Positions 17,801 to 24,984 of a DNA stretch of 34,982 bases are shown piece after piece. The notes beneath the pieces are model-generated. The model had not been told where the DNA came from. It saw nothing but the letters and a program-made list of their open reading frames with translations, and did no database searches. The stretch is taken from the NCBI GenBank assembly GCA_937934655.1, contig CALGZB010000008.1:1-34982 (forward strand). The letters are read 5' to 3'. The position numbers were made by a program, and so were the translations under genes. Source of the DNA: an uncultured Acidimicrobiales bacterium. GTDB lineage: Bacteria; Actinomycetota; Acidimicrobiia; Acidimicrobiales; SHLQ01. Positions within the stretch are counted from its first letter, which is position 1. Each line of letters begins with the position of its first letter.

Positions 17801-20607
17801 CCAGGGCTGGTCAACCGGTAACGATCGCTGTAGTTGTCAATGACACCGATCCGGATCCGGGCGACCGAGTCAACCTTGAAGTGCGGTCGGTGAACGATGC
17901 CCGAGTTTCAATCGATGGAGCGGGCCGTTCGGTGGTGTTCTCGCCGGAAGAAGACGATGTAGGACTCGAGTCCTTTGACTACACCGTGGCCGACGGTCGC
18001 GGAGGCACGGACTTGGGCACGGTCATCGTCAACGTGCAACCGATGGACCTTCCAACCTGTTCGGCGCCCATCCCCGCCACGATGACGTTTCCGGTCGACG
18101 TGGGCGAAACCGTTGTGGTCGATGTGGTCTCGCCCAGCACCTACGACTGCGACAAGGCGAACCTTGTGGTCGCTTCCGAGGACACCCGGGTAGAGGTCGA
18201 CGGGAACACGCTTACGTTCACTGCGGGCGAGGCCGCCGGCATCGAGACCATCGTGTACACGCTTTCCGATGAAGAGTTCACCGCCACGGCGACCGTCCGC
18301 TTCAAGGTGGCTGCGGACACGGAAGTACCTCCCCCAGTCGCTCGCCCTGATTCGTTCGAGGTTGCATCCGGCCAACGCCTACGCATTCCACTGACGGCTT
18401 TGTTGGGCAACGATGAGGGAATCGACTTGGCCGTGGTTTCAATCGCCGAGGTAACGAATGGCGTCGCCACACTCTTAGGAAACCGCGTGGAGTTTGTGGC
18501 TGATGATGTCACCGACACCGGCAGCTTCGACTACACGATTGTGGACGTCGAAGGTCAAGAGGCGTCGACCACTGTCACCATTGGCATCGAGGGCAATCGC
18601 CCGCCGAAAACCACCAACGCAGCGTTCGACCTTGAAGTCGACGAAGTCATTGAGGTGCTCTTTGATGACTACGCCACGGATCCCGATGACGATGAATTGA
18701 CCTACGACATCGGGCGGTCCAGCGGACCCATCGCCGTAAATTCGATTCCTGGCGGTCTGTCGATCGAGGGTACCGGCGACGGTGAAGGGACGGTCAGCTG
18801 GTCGGCTACCGATGGCACCGACACCACCGCCGGCCGCTTTGATGTGACCGTCGTGGAGCCATGTTCGGCGCTGGCGGTTGCCGACAGTGTCACGGTGATG
18901 GCCGGTGACTCCATCACCATCGATGTGCTGGAAAATGATGTTGGCGAATTACCCGAGGTGCTCTCGGTCCGGTTGGTCTCCGGTAGTGGAACCCCGACGG
19001 TCAACGCCGCCGGAAACGCCGTCGTGTTCATCGCCCCTTCGGCCGAGGGCTCCACCATTCTTCGCTATCGAATGAGTACCGAGTGCGGAAACAGTTCGGC
19101 CTCGGTGAGCGTCACCATCGACGATGACTCTGCTCCGCCCCCCGAAATCAGTGCCCTAAGAACCTCGAGTATTGGCGATACTGAAGCGACGGTGGGGTTT
19201 ACCACCAACGTGTGCGCTACCGCCCGCTATGACTACGTTGCCGACGACGGCAGCGATAGCGGTGCCCATATCGCTATTGGGTATCCGGATGCCAATGTCG
19301 ATTGCTGGACCGACCACGCAGCACTCCTCGGCGTGTGGACATCGGCGCTCATTCCGGACACCAGCTACACGGTGACAGTAAAGGTCATCGACAAGGACGG
19401 AAACACCGACACCGCCACGATTCGGTTTCAGACGACAGGGTCGGTAACGAATCAGCCGGTCTGGACCACGCCTCCCAGAATCACGCTGGTCACTTGCACA
19501 TCGGTAACCCTCGATTTCGACACGCCCGAGAACACGTCCGAGCTCATCACTTGGACTCCCGCTGATGCGGGTGGCTCGGCCAACCAGGGCTTTCCTCGTT
19601 CCAACCACAGCACCACGATTAGCGGCCTTTCGCCCGATACCAACTACACCTTCAACGTCACGGCCACTGCCGCCGACGGCACCGAATACGGTCCGACGGT
19701 TGTTGTGCAGTCGACCAATGCCACTGGCTGCGGGGGTGGCGGCGGCGACCCGACTTGTACGGCACTCACCTGGATCGAGCAGCCGGTCCAGACCGCCACG
19801 TCACAAACCTCGGTCACCATGAGGTTTCAGGCCAGCGAACCAACCACCCACCAGATGAGCTGGACGCCTGCCCACGCTGGCGGAGGCGCCAACCAAGGTG
19901 TGCTCTACGGACAGCACACCCACCAGATCAGTGGGCTCGTCGCCGGTACGAGCTACACCGGTTCAATCACGCTCACCAACGACTGTGGCGAGTCACTGAC
20001 CGGATCCTTGTCGTTCGCCACCACGGGCGTGCCGGTCTGTAACTCGTTCGGATTTACCGCTGGTCTCGCCGCCAACGGGGTCGGCCAGAATTCGGCCACA
20101 ATGACCGCCCAAGTGAGTTCGCCCTCGGTGTTCAATATCTCGTGGGGGCCAGCAGGGGGATCGGATTCGGTCACCAACCAGGGTGCCTCGCTGAACTACC
20201 AGCTCTCTTCGTTGGCCCCGGCCACCACTTACTCGGTCACCGTCGTTGCAACCAGCACCGATGGCAACAGCTGTAGCGCCAGCACCTCGGTGCAGTTCAC
20301 CACTGCGGCGGCTCCGATAACGACGACGACCACATCCACATCTACAACCACATCGGTCGACCCGAGTACCACCGTCCCGACGACCACTCCGACGACCACT
20401 CCGCCACCCACGACGACCCTGGACCCTGGCACCACGGTGCCTACCGCAGGCAATATTGTCACTCCAGGTTCCTCGTCGGATCCGCTCGATGCGTCGGTCC
20501 CGCTGGGAGCAGTTGTGCTTGCCACCATGCTTGGTGTCGGAGCACGAAAGCGGTTCGGAACCGACCTTGCAAACCCACACGATCACAACCAGAGCAACGA
20601 TGACTGA
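14833..20607 (+). CDS. Giant envelope protein with Ig-like and FN3-like repeats
   Basis: With start ATG 14833 the product has about 1924 residues. In order: an N-terminal membrane helix (about 10-35), a beta-propeller-like region (about 40-360), an acidic linker, eleven Ig/cadherin-like repeats (about 403-1430), four FN3-like repeats (to about 1825), a Thr/Pro stalk, a second hydrophobic segment (about 1886-1905) with KR after it, and a short polar tail. Seven Ig repeats show the NxxPxAxDD start and VLxNDxDPDGD calcium-binding-like loop. It likely extends from the membrane through the wall, for adhesion or envelope structure. No clear ribosome site precedes the ATG; GTG 14854 is an alternative, and the frame stays open upstream to 14656. 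The stop overlaps the next gene. Confidence 0.9.
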   Translation: MRFFPIVLDRRTALSGLATALLLLVLGWAVFAAVRADGFARTDLFLNDGGAWLVNQERGDLAHVNGEVFEVDARIDVGTGGVGVDVVQAPGFVFAQLNGGLVPVDTARLQLTDVLIGLPSGVDVDAGQGIVGVFDRQGGRVWRMPIGELDESVQLDELPPTFSFNRPIHAVVGLDGAVHLAGNSLISIDGEGGEREFDLESDLDALTAIGERAVGISGDDLVDFSGLTGVAVPLDRRLLNPTLQQPGRFSDVVFAVTENGEVVEIDRSNGRVIVLEDNLGSRLLPPVAHRGCVFTYAIDLNETVRICGGERVAWPVVSQPAEPRLRLVNDRVWLDDPATDLYAYVPLEGDQVLVENWPDRLGAGIGDTGVGDGADDDELGPASASEGDGVGGLGRGQVFDDGINEPPIARDDQATVVVGRSGIVSVLANDLEPDGDVLGVILEDPPDGVALLSDQRIFIEPQSGPTTISVSYRASDGLALSNLAVLRVTIEDKNGNTAPTAVDDFATATVGAPLLFDVLYNDRDDEGDALVLSSLQIDEDEPVVASFTSDGLVTVTALSPGETEIEYTVSDGAQTADATLIISAVAPGEDNRSPEAINDFVSTLVDVPIAFEPLINDSDPDGDPLEILELGVVEPADSASFELLADSSVVMSPAPGFLGAVEVPYVVIDRAGGEDSGLIRVEVTERSSANRPPILVDDSVLLRPGASAVVTVLANDFDPDGDVIGVVSASSDDDQLSVVVVDRGSVEVSASGDASGTGVVQYVVDDGRGLQSTGVVTVLISERENVPPIAELDLGQVEVGSSTVLDVLANDFDPDGDELSIVAVGEPEIGSLVLRADQLVEAVAGPDDAGTITATYTVEDADGARADGTVSVVIVSSEVPNKAPIARDDSSLTTVGEPAFIDVLANDVDPENGDLRVVDVTQPESGGRTEITSAGAIRLVPAFEFTGELRFSYTIADPEGELDSADVRVRVDEVPVENRPPRAVDDRASTRAGQPVTIAVVVNDTDPDPGDRVNLEVRSVNDARVSIDGAGRSVVFSPEEDDVGLESFDYTVADGRGGTDLGTVIVNVQPMDLPTCSAPIPATMTFPVDVGETVVVDVVSPSTYDCDKANLVVASEDTRVEVDGNTLTFTAGEAAGIETIVYTLSDEEFTATATVRFKVAADTEVPPPVARPDSFEVASGQRLRIPLTALLGNDEGIDLAVVSIAEVTNGVATLLGNRVEFVADDVTDTGSFDYTIVDVEGQEASTTVTIGIEGNRPPKTTNAAFDLEVDEVIEVLFDDYATDPDDDELTYDIGRSSGPIAVNSIPGGLSIEGTGDGEGTVSWSATDGTDTTAGRFDVTVVEPCSALAVADSVTVMAGDSITIDVLENDVGELPEVLSVRLVSGSGTPTVNAAGNAVVFIAPSAEGSTILRYRMSTECGNSSASVSVTIDDDSAPPPEISALRTSSIGDTEATVGFTTNVCATARYDYVADDGSDSGAHIAIGYPDANVDCWTDHAALLGVWTSALIPDTSYTVTVKVIDKDGNTDTATIRFQTTGSVTNQPVWTTPPRITLVTCTSVTLDFDTPENTSELITWTPADAGGSANQGFPRSNHSTTISGLSPDTNYTFNVTATAADGTEYGPTVVVQSTNATGCGGGGGDPTCTALTWIEQPVQTATSQTSVTMRFQASEPTTHQMSWTPAHAGGGANQGVLYGQHTHQISGLVAGTSYTGSITLTNDCGESLTGSLSFATTGVPVCNSFGFTAGLAANGVGQNSATMTAQVSSPSVFNISWGPAGGSDSVTNQGASLNYQLSSLAPATTYSVTVVATSTDGNSCSASTSVQFTTAAAPITTTTTSTSTTTSVDPSTTVPTTTPTTTPPPTTTLDPGTTVPTAGNIVTPGSSSDPLDASVPLGAVVLATMLGVGARKRFGTDLANPHDHNQSNDD

Positions 20608-21283
20608 ACTCGAAATTGACTACTGCGGCGATGTGACCAACCTCTCCGAGGGTGACTCGCTGGAGTTTGGTCGGGGTGCTGACCTCGATATCGATGAGAA
20701 CAAGTTTCTTCATCGCCGCTTAGGTCGGATCTTTGAACGCCAGGGCCAGTGGTGGCTCGCCAACCTTGGTCGCTCTATCCCGATCACGGTTCACGACCGC
20801 ACCTCCCGATCCGAAGCAACCGTTGCGCCCGGGACCGAGTTCCTTCTCGTGTACACCGACGCGGTGCTGCGGTTCTCCGCTGGCCCCACCACCTATGAGA
20901 TCGACCTTCGTCAGCCCCAACCAGCGGTGGCGCCCGCGCTCGACCAGGGTGTTCCGACCGACACGATCACCGTGTCAGATCTGCCGCTTACCGTCGACCA
21001 GCGATTGCTTATCGTGGTCCTCGCCGAGCCGACCCTGGCTGACCCGGTGGCGAAGTTCCGTCTACCTACCAACCGAGAAGCCGCGCATCGTCTCGACTGG
21101 AAAATCACCAAGTTCAACCGCAAGCTCGACAACGTGTGCGACAAGCTCACCAAACGTGGTGTCACCGGTCTCCATAGCGGTGGTGGGGCCATCGCCTCGG
21201 ACCGGCGTACTCGCCTTGTGCAGTACGCAATCGAAACCGGCCTGGTTGCCGCTGCCGACCTCGAGCTGCTGCCCGACACGTAA
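20600..21283 (+). CDS. Degenerate FHA-like protein with C-terminal helical domain
   Basis: A 227-residue protein whose ATG (20600) lies 8 bp before the end of the giant protein gene, so translation is probably coupled. Residues about 1-105 look like an FHA fold: LEFGRGAD, then LHRRLGRIF, then QWWLANLGRSIPITV. Against the FHA consensus (SRxHA... NGT) the phosphothreonine-contacting Ser is His, the conserved His is Leu, and the NGT element is missing. The C-terminal part (about 120-227) is helical, with TVDQRLLIVVLAEP and KLTKRGVTGL, like a winged-helix or DNA-binding domain. It may be a scaffold or regulator that no longer reads phosphothreonine. The frame is certain; the domain assignment is by eye. 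Confidence 0.8.
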   Translation: MTELEIDYCGDVTNLSEGDSLEFGRGADLDIDENKFLHRRLGRIFERQGQWWLANLGRSIPITVHDRTSRSEATVAPGTEFLLVYTDAVLRFSAGPTTYEIDLRQPQPAVAPALDQGVPTDTITVSDLPLTVDQRLLIVVLAEPTLADPVAKFRLPTNREAAHRLDWKITKFNRKLDNVCDKLTKRGVTGLHSGGGAIASDRRTRLVQYAIETGLVAAADLELLPDT

Positions 21284-21363
21284 AGCCAACATGCTGTGAG
21301 GCCGTCAAGCCGTGCCTGTCACAGCTGCCCAAGACAGAAGATCACCGACCATGAGGAGTTGGC

Positions 21364-22134
21364 GTGGCGATCTATGACCCAGAAACAACCGATCCGACCT
21401 TCCGCAGCGCCGAGAACCCAACACAAGATGATTGGGTTGTCGGCGCAGCGACCACAATCGGCCTGACGCGCTCCGACAACGAGGATGCCTTTTGGGCCGA
21501 CCCTTCTCGCGGCTTCGCCGTTGCCGATGGTATTGGCGGGAACCCTGGCGGGCGACTCGCCGCTACGACAGCTATTGCATCCTTTGCGGGAGCGCTCGAG
21601 CCCCAAGCGAGCATGGGCGATGCACTCACTGCTGCCGCCACTGCCTACAAAGAGGTGATGGTCGCCCGAGAGGCCGCAGGGTTCGAAAGGGCTGGAACGA
21701 CCTTTGTTGCTATGACCGCACCGAAACTGTCGACGTGCACCATTGTCTGGTGCGGAGATTCTCGGCTCTACCGGTTCCGCGATGACGGGCTCGAGCTCAT
21801 GACCGCAGATCACTCACTCGGCAATGAGCTGCGTTCGGCCGGAACTTCCTCGGCCGGCAACCCGGCACTTGCGGGCGTTCCGCTCGGTGCGCTGACGAGG
21901 TACTTGGGCGCCGATGGAGGATTCGAACCCGATATACGCATTGTTACCCCTCAGGTGGGCGACCGGTACTTGTTGTGCAGCGATGGTGTGCACGGGCAGC
22001 TCACGACACGGGTTATTGGCGACGTCTTGTCGTCGACGACATGCCGTGGAGCAGCGACAGCGCTGGTCGGCTTGGCCGACATGGCCGGCGGTCGCGACAA
22101 CGCCACCGCAATTGTCGCCGACGCTCTCGGCTAG
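21364..22134 (+). CDS. PP2C-family Ser/Thr protein phosphatase
   Basis: A 256-residue cytosolic phosphatase starting at GTG 21364, with AGGAG 5 nt upstream. PP2C motifs are complete: RSDNEDAFW (36-44), VADGIGGNPGG (D55, G56, metal ligands), GTTFVAM, WCGDSRLYRF, LCSDGVHG and GGRDNATAIV. It should be a Mn/Mg-dependent enzyme that removes phosphate from Ser/Thr, the natural opponent of the kinase encoded 9 kb away in the same locus. It has no membrane helix. The gene follows the FHA-like gene by 80 bp and precedes the sigma-like gene by 74 bp. Confidence 0.96.
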   Translation: MAIYDPETTDPTFRSAENPTQDDWVVGAATTIGLTRSDNEDAFWADPSRGFAVADGIGGNPGGRLAATTAIASFAGALEPQASMGDALTAAATAYKEVMVAREAAGFERAGTTFVAMTAPKLSTCTIVWCGDSRLYRFRDDGLELMTADHSLGNELRSAGTSSAGNPALAGVPLGALTRYLGADGGFEPDIRIVTPQVGDRYLLCSDGVHGQLTTRVIGDVLSSTTCRGAATALVGLADMAGGRDNATAIVADALG

Positions 22135-22156
22135 CTGTCGACATCGAGCAGCGCGG

Positions 22157-22174
22157 ATGGGGACTGCTCCCCAT
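22157..22174. promoter_or_regulatory. Palindromic operator candidate, copy 2
   Basis: ATGGGGA-CTGC-TCCCCAT, a perfect 7-bp inverted repeat with the same 4-bp spacer as copy 1. It ends 34 bp before the start codon of the sigma-like gene, a position where a bound protein could block or activate its promoter. Confidence 0.75.
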
Positions 22175-22208
22175 TTCGTTGGGCCCCGTCGGCCGTCACG
22201 ATGGTCCT

Positions 22209-22877
22209 ATGGCGCAATTGGCTATGTCCACCGAAGAGCGGAGCGAGCTCACTTCCTGTATGGCCCTGATGGCATCGGGCGATATCGGCGCGTTCTTCCG
22301 GTTCCGGGATCAATGGGGATTTCGGGTCGCCGGTGTCGTGAAGAGTATGGCTCGATCGATGGGTCGCGGCGACGCAATCGCTGATCCCGACGAACTCGAC
22401 GGTTTGGTGACCGATGCATGTTTGATCCTTCGTGATCGAGCCGGCGGATGGTCACCGGAAGGTGCGCTGCCTTGGACCTGGGCCCGGCCGGCAATCTGGG
22501 CCGAGGTTTACCAATTCGTCGGTCATCGACAGGTGGAGCTTCTCGATGAGATCACCACGGTTGGCGACCGCAAACACCAGGTTCAAGCCCAGAGCTCCGA
22601 TGACGTCGATGATCTTGCAACGGGTCACACCGACGTCCAACTCGTTCTCGCTGCGATCTCGGCCACTGGCTCCGAGCGAGACCAACAGGTCTTTCTTGAG
22701 TACCGGCTGCAAACTGGCCTCGGCGATCCGTCTCCCTCCAACACGGTCGCCGAGGCAATGCAGCTTTCCCCCGCAAACGTGCGCCAGATTTCGAAGCGGT
22801 TTGTCGCCAAACTGTCGTCGGTCCTCGATCAACCGCAGTATGCGGGCGTTCGTTCTGCGGCGATTTTCGCTTGTTAA
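22209..22877 (+). CDS. Sigma-70/ECF-like regulator (putative)
   Basis: A 222-residue protein from ATG 22209 (ATG 22224 is an alternative). The N-terminal part, MASGDIGAFFRFRDQWGFRV, resembles the opening of sigma region 2 in ECF factors. The C-terminal NTVAEAMQLSPANVRQISKRF (about 178-198) looks like the region 4 helix-turn-helix, with the typical NVRxxxxR pattern. The middle is longer and more Trp-rich (WSPEGALPWTWARPAIW) than a standard ECF factor. It may be a divergent sigma factor or a sigma-like DNA-binding protein. A palindrome just upstream suggests control by, or of, the shared regulon. It follows the phosphatase gene, so phosphorylation may control it, which is inference. Confidence 0.65.
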   Translation: MAQLAMSTEERSELTSCMALMASGDIGAFFRFRDQWGFRVAGVVKSMARSMGRGDAIADPDELDGLVTDACLILRDRAGGWSPEGALPWTWARPAIWAEVYQFVGHRQVELLDEITTVGDRKHQVQAQSSDDVDDLATGHTDVQLVLAAISATGSERDQQVFLEYRLQTGLGDPSPSNTVAEAMQLSPANVRQISKRFVAKLSSVLDQPQYAGVRSAAIFAC

Positions 22878-22911
22878 CGACCTGTTCCCGACCTACTTCC
22901 GGCCTGCTCCT

Positions 22912-22959
22912 GTGCTGGTCACGGTCCTGATCCCCGTGCTGGTCACGGTCCTGATCCCT
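22912..22959. repeat. 24-bp tandem duplication
   Basis: Two adjacent 24-bp units (22912-22935 and 22936-22959), each beginning GTGCTGGTCACGGTC, differ only in the last base. A decayed third start follows. The position is 35 bp after the sigma-like gene. Confidence 0.9.
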
Positions 22960-23269
22960 GTGTCGCTCACTGGGCCGCTTTTCTTGTTGCGAACGCCGTT
23001 CGCTACGGAACCGCTGATTTACGCCGATACTAAAAGAAGCAAGACGGCGAACCTTTGGCGGGAAGCCTATGTATCACTAAAGCCTCTCCGGGCTGCGGTG
23101 TTGTAGCCCTCCCTGTTTCTGGCGGAACACCTGGACGTCGTCTTTCTGCTGCATGTGGTCTTCGATGACGGAGGTGCCTCGGCTTCAGCGCCAAGTCACT
23201 AACCTCTCGAAGGCCACTGCAGCGAACTCTCTGCTTGGGAGACCCGGGTTGGTTGACCGATTGGCCCAG

Positions 23270-23287
23270 TAGGGGACCCATCCCCAT
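23270..23287. promoter_or_regulatory. Palindromic operator candidate, copy 3
   Basis: TAGGGGA-CCCA-TCCCCAT keeps the GGGGA-N4-TCCCC core and the right arm of copies 1 and 2; two outer left bases differ. It lies 69 bp upstream of the small peptide start. Confidence 0.7.
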
Positions 23288-23356
23288 TCTCGTTCGGGGT
23301 GATGTTCGCCAAGATGTGAGGGTCAACGCTTCATCCCCCTACGAAGGAGCTTCCCC

Positions 23357-23470
23357 ATGCACCTCACATCCCAAAGTCCAGCCGCAGTCGTTCTTGTTGG
23401 TGTCCTTAGCCTCGTTGCGGGTGCTATCGGTGCGCTGATGAGCGCTGGTCGAGAACTCGCCGGCGAGTGA
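23357..23470 (+). CDS. Small single-pass membrane peptide, 37 residues
   Basis: An ATG at 23357 follows a strong ribosome site, GAAGGAG at 23343-23349, 7 nt upstream. The 37-residue product has a polar start (MHLTSQSP), one hydrophobic helix (about 9-28) and a charged end (GRELAGE). The stop TGA overlaps a possible ATG of the next frame. The ribosome site, the membrane helix and the upstream palindrome together support a real small gene. It may modulate a membrane partner such as the kinase or the WYPP protein. There is no homology evidence. Confidence 0.6.
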   Translation: MHLTSQSPAAVVLVGVLSLVAGAIGALMSAGRELAGE

Positions 23471-23547
23471 TGACCTCCCAAGACGCTTCGGGCGTTCTAG
23501 CTTGTACGTACGTTGAACCAACGACAGTCGCGAGTGAGGAGTCGGTC

Positions 23548-24057
23548 GTGAGCGAATCCTTTGATCCGGACGTAACCACGATATTTACCGCTCCGAGCAC
23601 AACGCCACCTGGGCCAGGATGGTGGCTTGCCGACGATGGCGAGTGGTATCCGCCCGAAACCCCGCCCGTAACAACGAAACCGTCGCCGGGTTGGTGGATG
23701 GCGTCCGATGGTCGGTGGTATCCGCCCGGTACCGAGAACACCACTGTCATCGAGCCTGTTGCTCCAGCCAATGCCTACGAGTCGTGGCAGCCAGAACCTC
23801 AACCGCACGACCAACTGTTTGGCCAGCGAACTGCCGGCGAAAGAGTCGACGAGTCAGGCCCTGCGGCATCGGCGGCGTCGGGTGGAGACCGAGACGAGGA
23901 TAGAGGCGGGTATAGAGGCGGGGATAGAGACGTCACGACGGTTCCGGTCGCGTCGGCGGGTCGCGGAGTCCCCACCTGGGCAAAGGCCATCGGGGTACTC
24001 CTCCTCCTGCTAGTTGTCGCAGTCTTCGCAATAGCCGGGCTACTCGGGGAGTTGTAG
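23548..24057 (+). CDS. WYPP-motif membrane protein (DUF2510-like repeats)
   Basis: From GTG 23548, which has TGAGGAG 6 nt upstream, the product has 169 residues. In-frame ATG 23470 would add 26 residues and overlap the peptide stop by 1 nt, but its ribosome site is weaker. Two copies of GWWxAxDGxWYPP lie near residues 20-55 (PGWWLADDGEWYPP and PGWWMASDGRWYPP). They resemble DUF2510, a short domain at the N-terminus of actinobacterial membrane proteins. A charged Gly/Arg/Asp-rich linker and a C-terminal helix (WAKAIGVLLLLLVVAVFAIAGLL) follow, so the motifs are probably cytoplasmic. The gene ends inside the first copy of a 26-bp direct repeat. Confidence 0.8.
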   Translation: MSESFDPDVTTIFTAPSTTPPGPGWWLADDGEWYPPETPPVTTKPSPGWWMASDGRWYPPGTENTTVIEPVAPANAYESWQPEPQPHDQLFGQRTAGERVDESGPAASAASGGDRDEDRGGYRGGDRDVTTVPVASAGRGVPTWAKAIGVLLLLLVVAVFAIAGLLGEL

Positions 24058-24060
24058 TGG
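24035..24060. repeat. 26-bp direct repeat, left copy
   Basis: Exactly 26 bp, beginning CCGGGCTACTCGGGG, identical to 24985-25010. This copy encodes the last residues and stop of the WYPP protein. A few further bases match with one mismatch. Confidence 0.93.
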
Positions 24061-24209
24061 AGCGAAGGACCCGTTCCTAGCGCTTCGTGTCATGAAGTGT
24101 CTTTCCCTGTCGTGCCAGGTTCTTTGGTAGTTATTTGGCCACGCCGGGGGCCTGCTCTAGGTTGACCTGCTCGTGAGCGATTTCGCTCTCCTACCAGGTG
24201 GATACTTCC

Positions 24210-24917
24210 GTGCATCGAACTAGCTCTATCCGGCGATCTCCAGGAACGCCGCTCGCTCTACTCTTGGTGACCGTTGCGCTGCTCGTTTCGCTGCTTTCGT
24301 TCACCAACCTGGCTGGTGATCGCAACAATTTCTTCGTCGATCCGGCCTCAGCTGCCGAGTGCGACCCCAACTACCTGCCGTGCATTCCGCCACCGCCGCC
24401 TGATCTCAACTGCGACGACATTGGCTTTGGCGTGAGGGTGATTGGCCCCGAGGATCCACACGGACTCGACCGCGATGGCGATGGTGTCGGCTGCGAGTCA
24501 TACAGCAAGGCCCCACCAGCGCCTACGACGACTTCTTCGACGACAACTTTGCATCTGACGACGACCACCACGAGTGCAGCGCCCTCGGTTATGTGCGGTG
24601 GTCTGCGAGCAACTCTGGTCGGGACCGCAGGCAACGATGTCCTTCGCGGCACGAACGGTGCCGATGTCATCGCTGGGCTTGGTGGCAACGATGTCATCAC
24701 TGGCCGAGGTGGCAACGACGTGATTTGTGGCGGCAAAGGGAAAGACAAACTGAAGGGCGACGCCGGAGCTGATGTGCTCTACGGCGATGCCGGGCGCGAC
24801 AACCTCGTCGGCGGAGGCGGCAAAGACGTGCTCGATGGCGGTACCGGCCGCGATGTTTGCAACGGCGGAAAAGCCAAAGACCGGGCTACGAGCTGCGAAA
24901 AGAAGAAAAAGATCTAG
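24210..24917 (+). CDS. Secreted Excalibur and RTX calcium-binding protein
   Basis: GTG 24210 is preferred because AGGTGG lies 8 nt upstream; GTG 24198 is the alternative. The 235-residue product has an N-terminal signal or anchor (about 12-32), an Excalibur calcium-binding domain at about 50-97 (ECDPNY and DRDGDGVGCE), a Thr-rich linker, and about seven RTX-type nonapeptides (GGxGxDxUx pattern, about 145-215), then a basic tail (KKKKI). Excalibur and RTX modules bind calcium outside the cell. Sec export is implied by the N-terminus; no type I secretion genes are seen. The gene lies between two 26-bp direct repeats and lacks the palindrome that precedes its neighbours. Confidence 0.9.
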   Translation: MHRTSSIRRSPGTPLALLLVTVALLVSLLSFTNLAGDRNNFFVDPASAAECDPNYLPCIPPPPPDLNCDDIGFGVRVIGPEDPHGLDRDGDGVGCESYSKAPPAPTTTSSTTTLHLTTTTTSAAPSVMCGGLRATLVGTAGNDVLRGTNGADVIAGLGGNDVITGRGGNDVICGGKGKDKLKGDAGADVLYGDAGRDNLVGGGGKDVLDGGTGRDVCNGGKAKDRATSCEKKKKI

Positions 24918-24984
24918 CTACCCCGCCGCACCCAAAATCTCGTGACCGCGGACGACAGAATTTGTCGCGCTGTGTCGCGAGATT

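Larger units (their letters stand above)
22878..23356. other. 479-bp non-coding gap
   Basis: No convincing gene is seen. The gap holds a 24-bp tandem duplication at 22912-22959, a weak GGGCT/AGCCC stem near 23090, palindrome copy 3 at 23270, and the ribosome site of the small peptide gene. Open frames here lack start signals or family likeness. Confidence 0.6.

Noticed and set aside
20434-20545. VPTAG plus hydrophobic segment as a sortase signal in the giant protein
   Set aside because: It differs from LPxTG, lies far from the hydrophobic segment, and no sortase gene is in the window.
22150-22200. ECF promoter with GGGGAC as -35 and CGTT/CGTC as -10
   Set aside because: The spacing to a CGTY word differs at the three palindrome copies (about 12, 13 and 18 bp), so an operator fits better.
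22313-22319. ATGGGGA half-site in the sigma-like gene
   Set aside because: No second arm follows and it lies in coding sequence.
22432-23106. ORF with hydrophobic VLVTVLIP repeats after the sigma-like gene
   Set aside because: The repeat is the 24-bp DNA duplication; the frame overlaps the sigma-like gene and has no start signal of its own in the gap.
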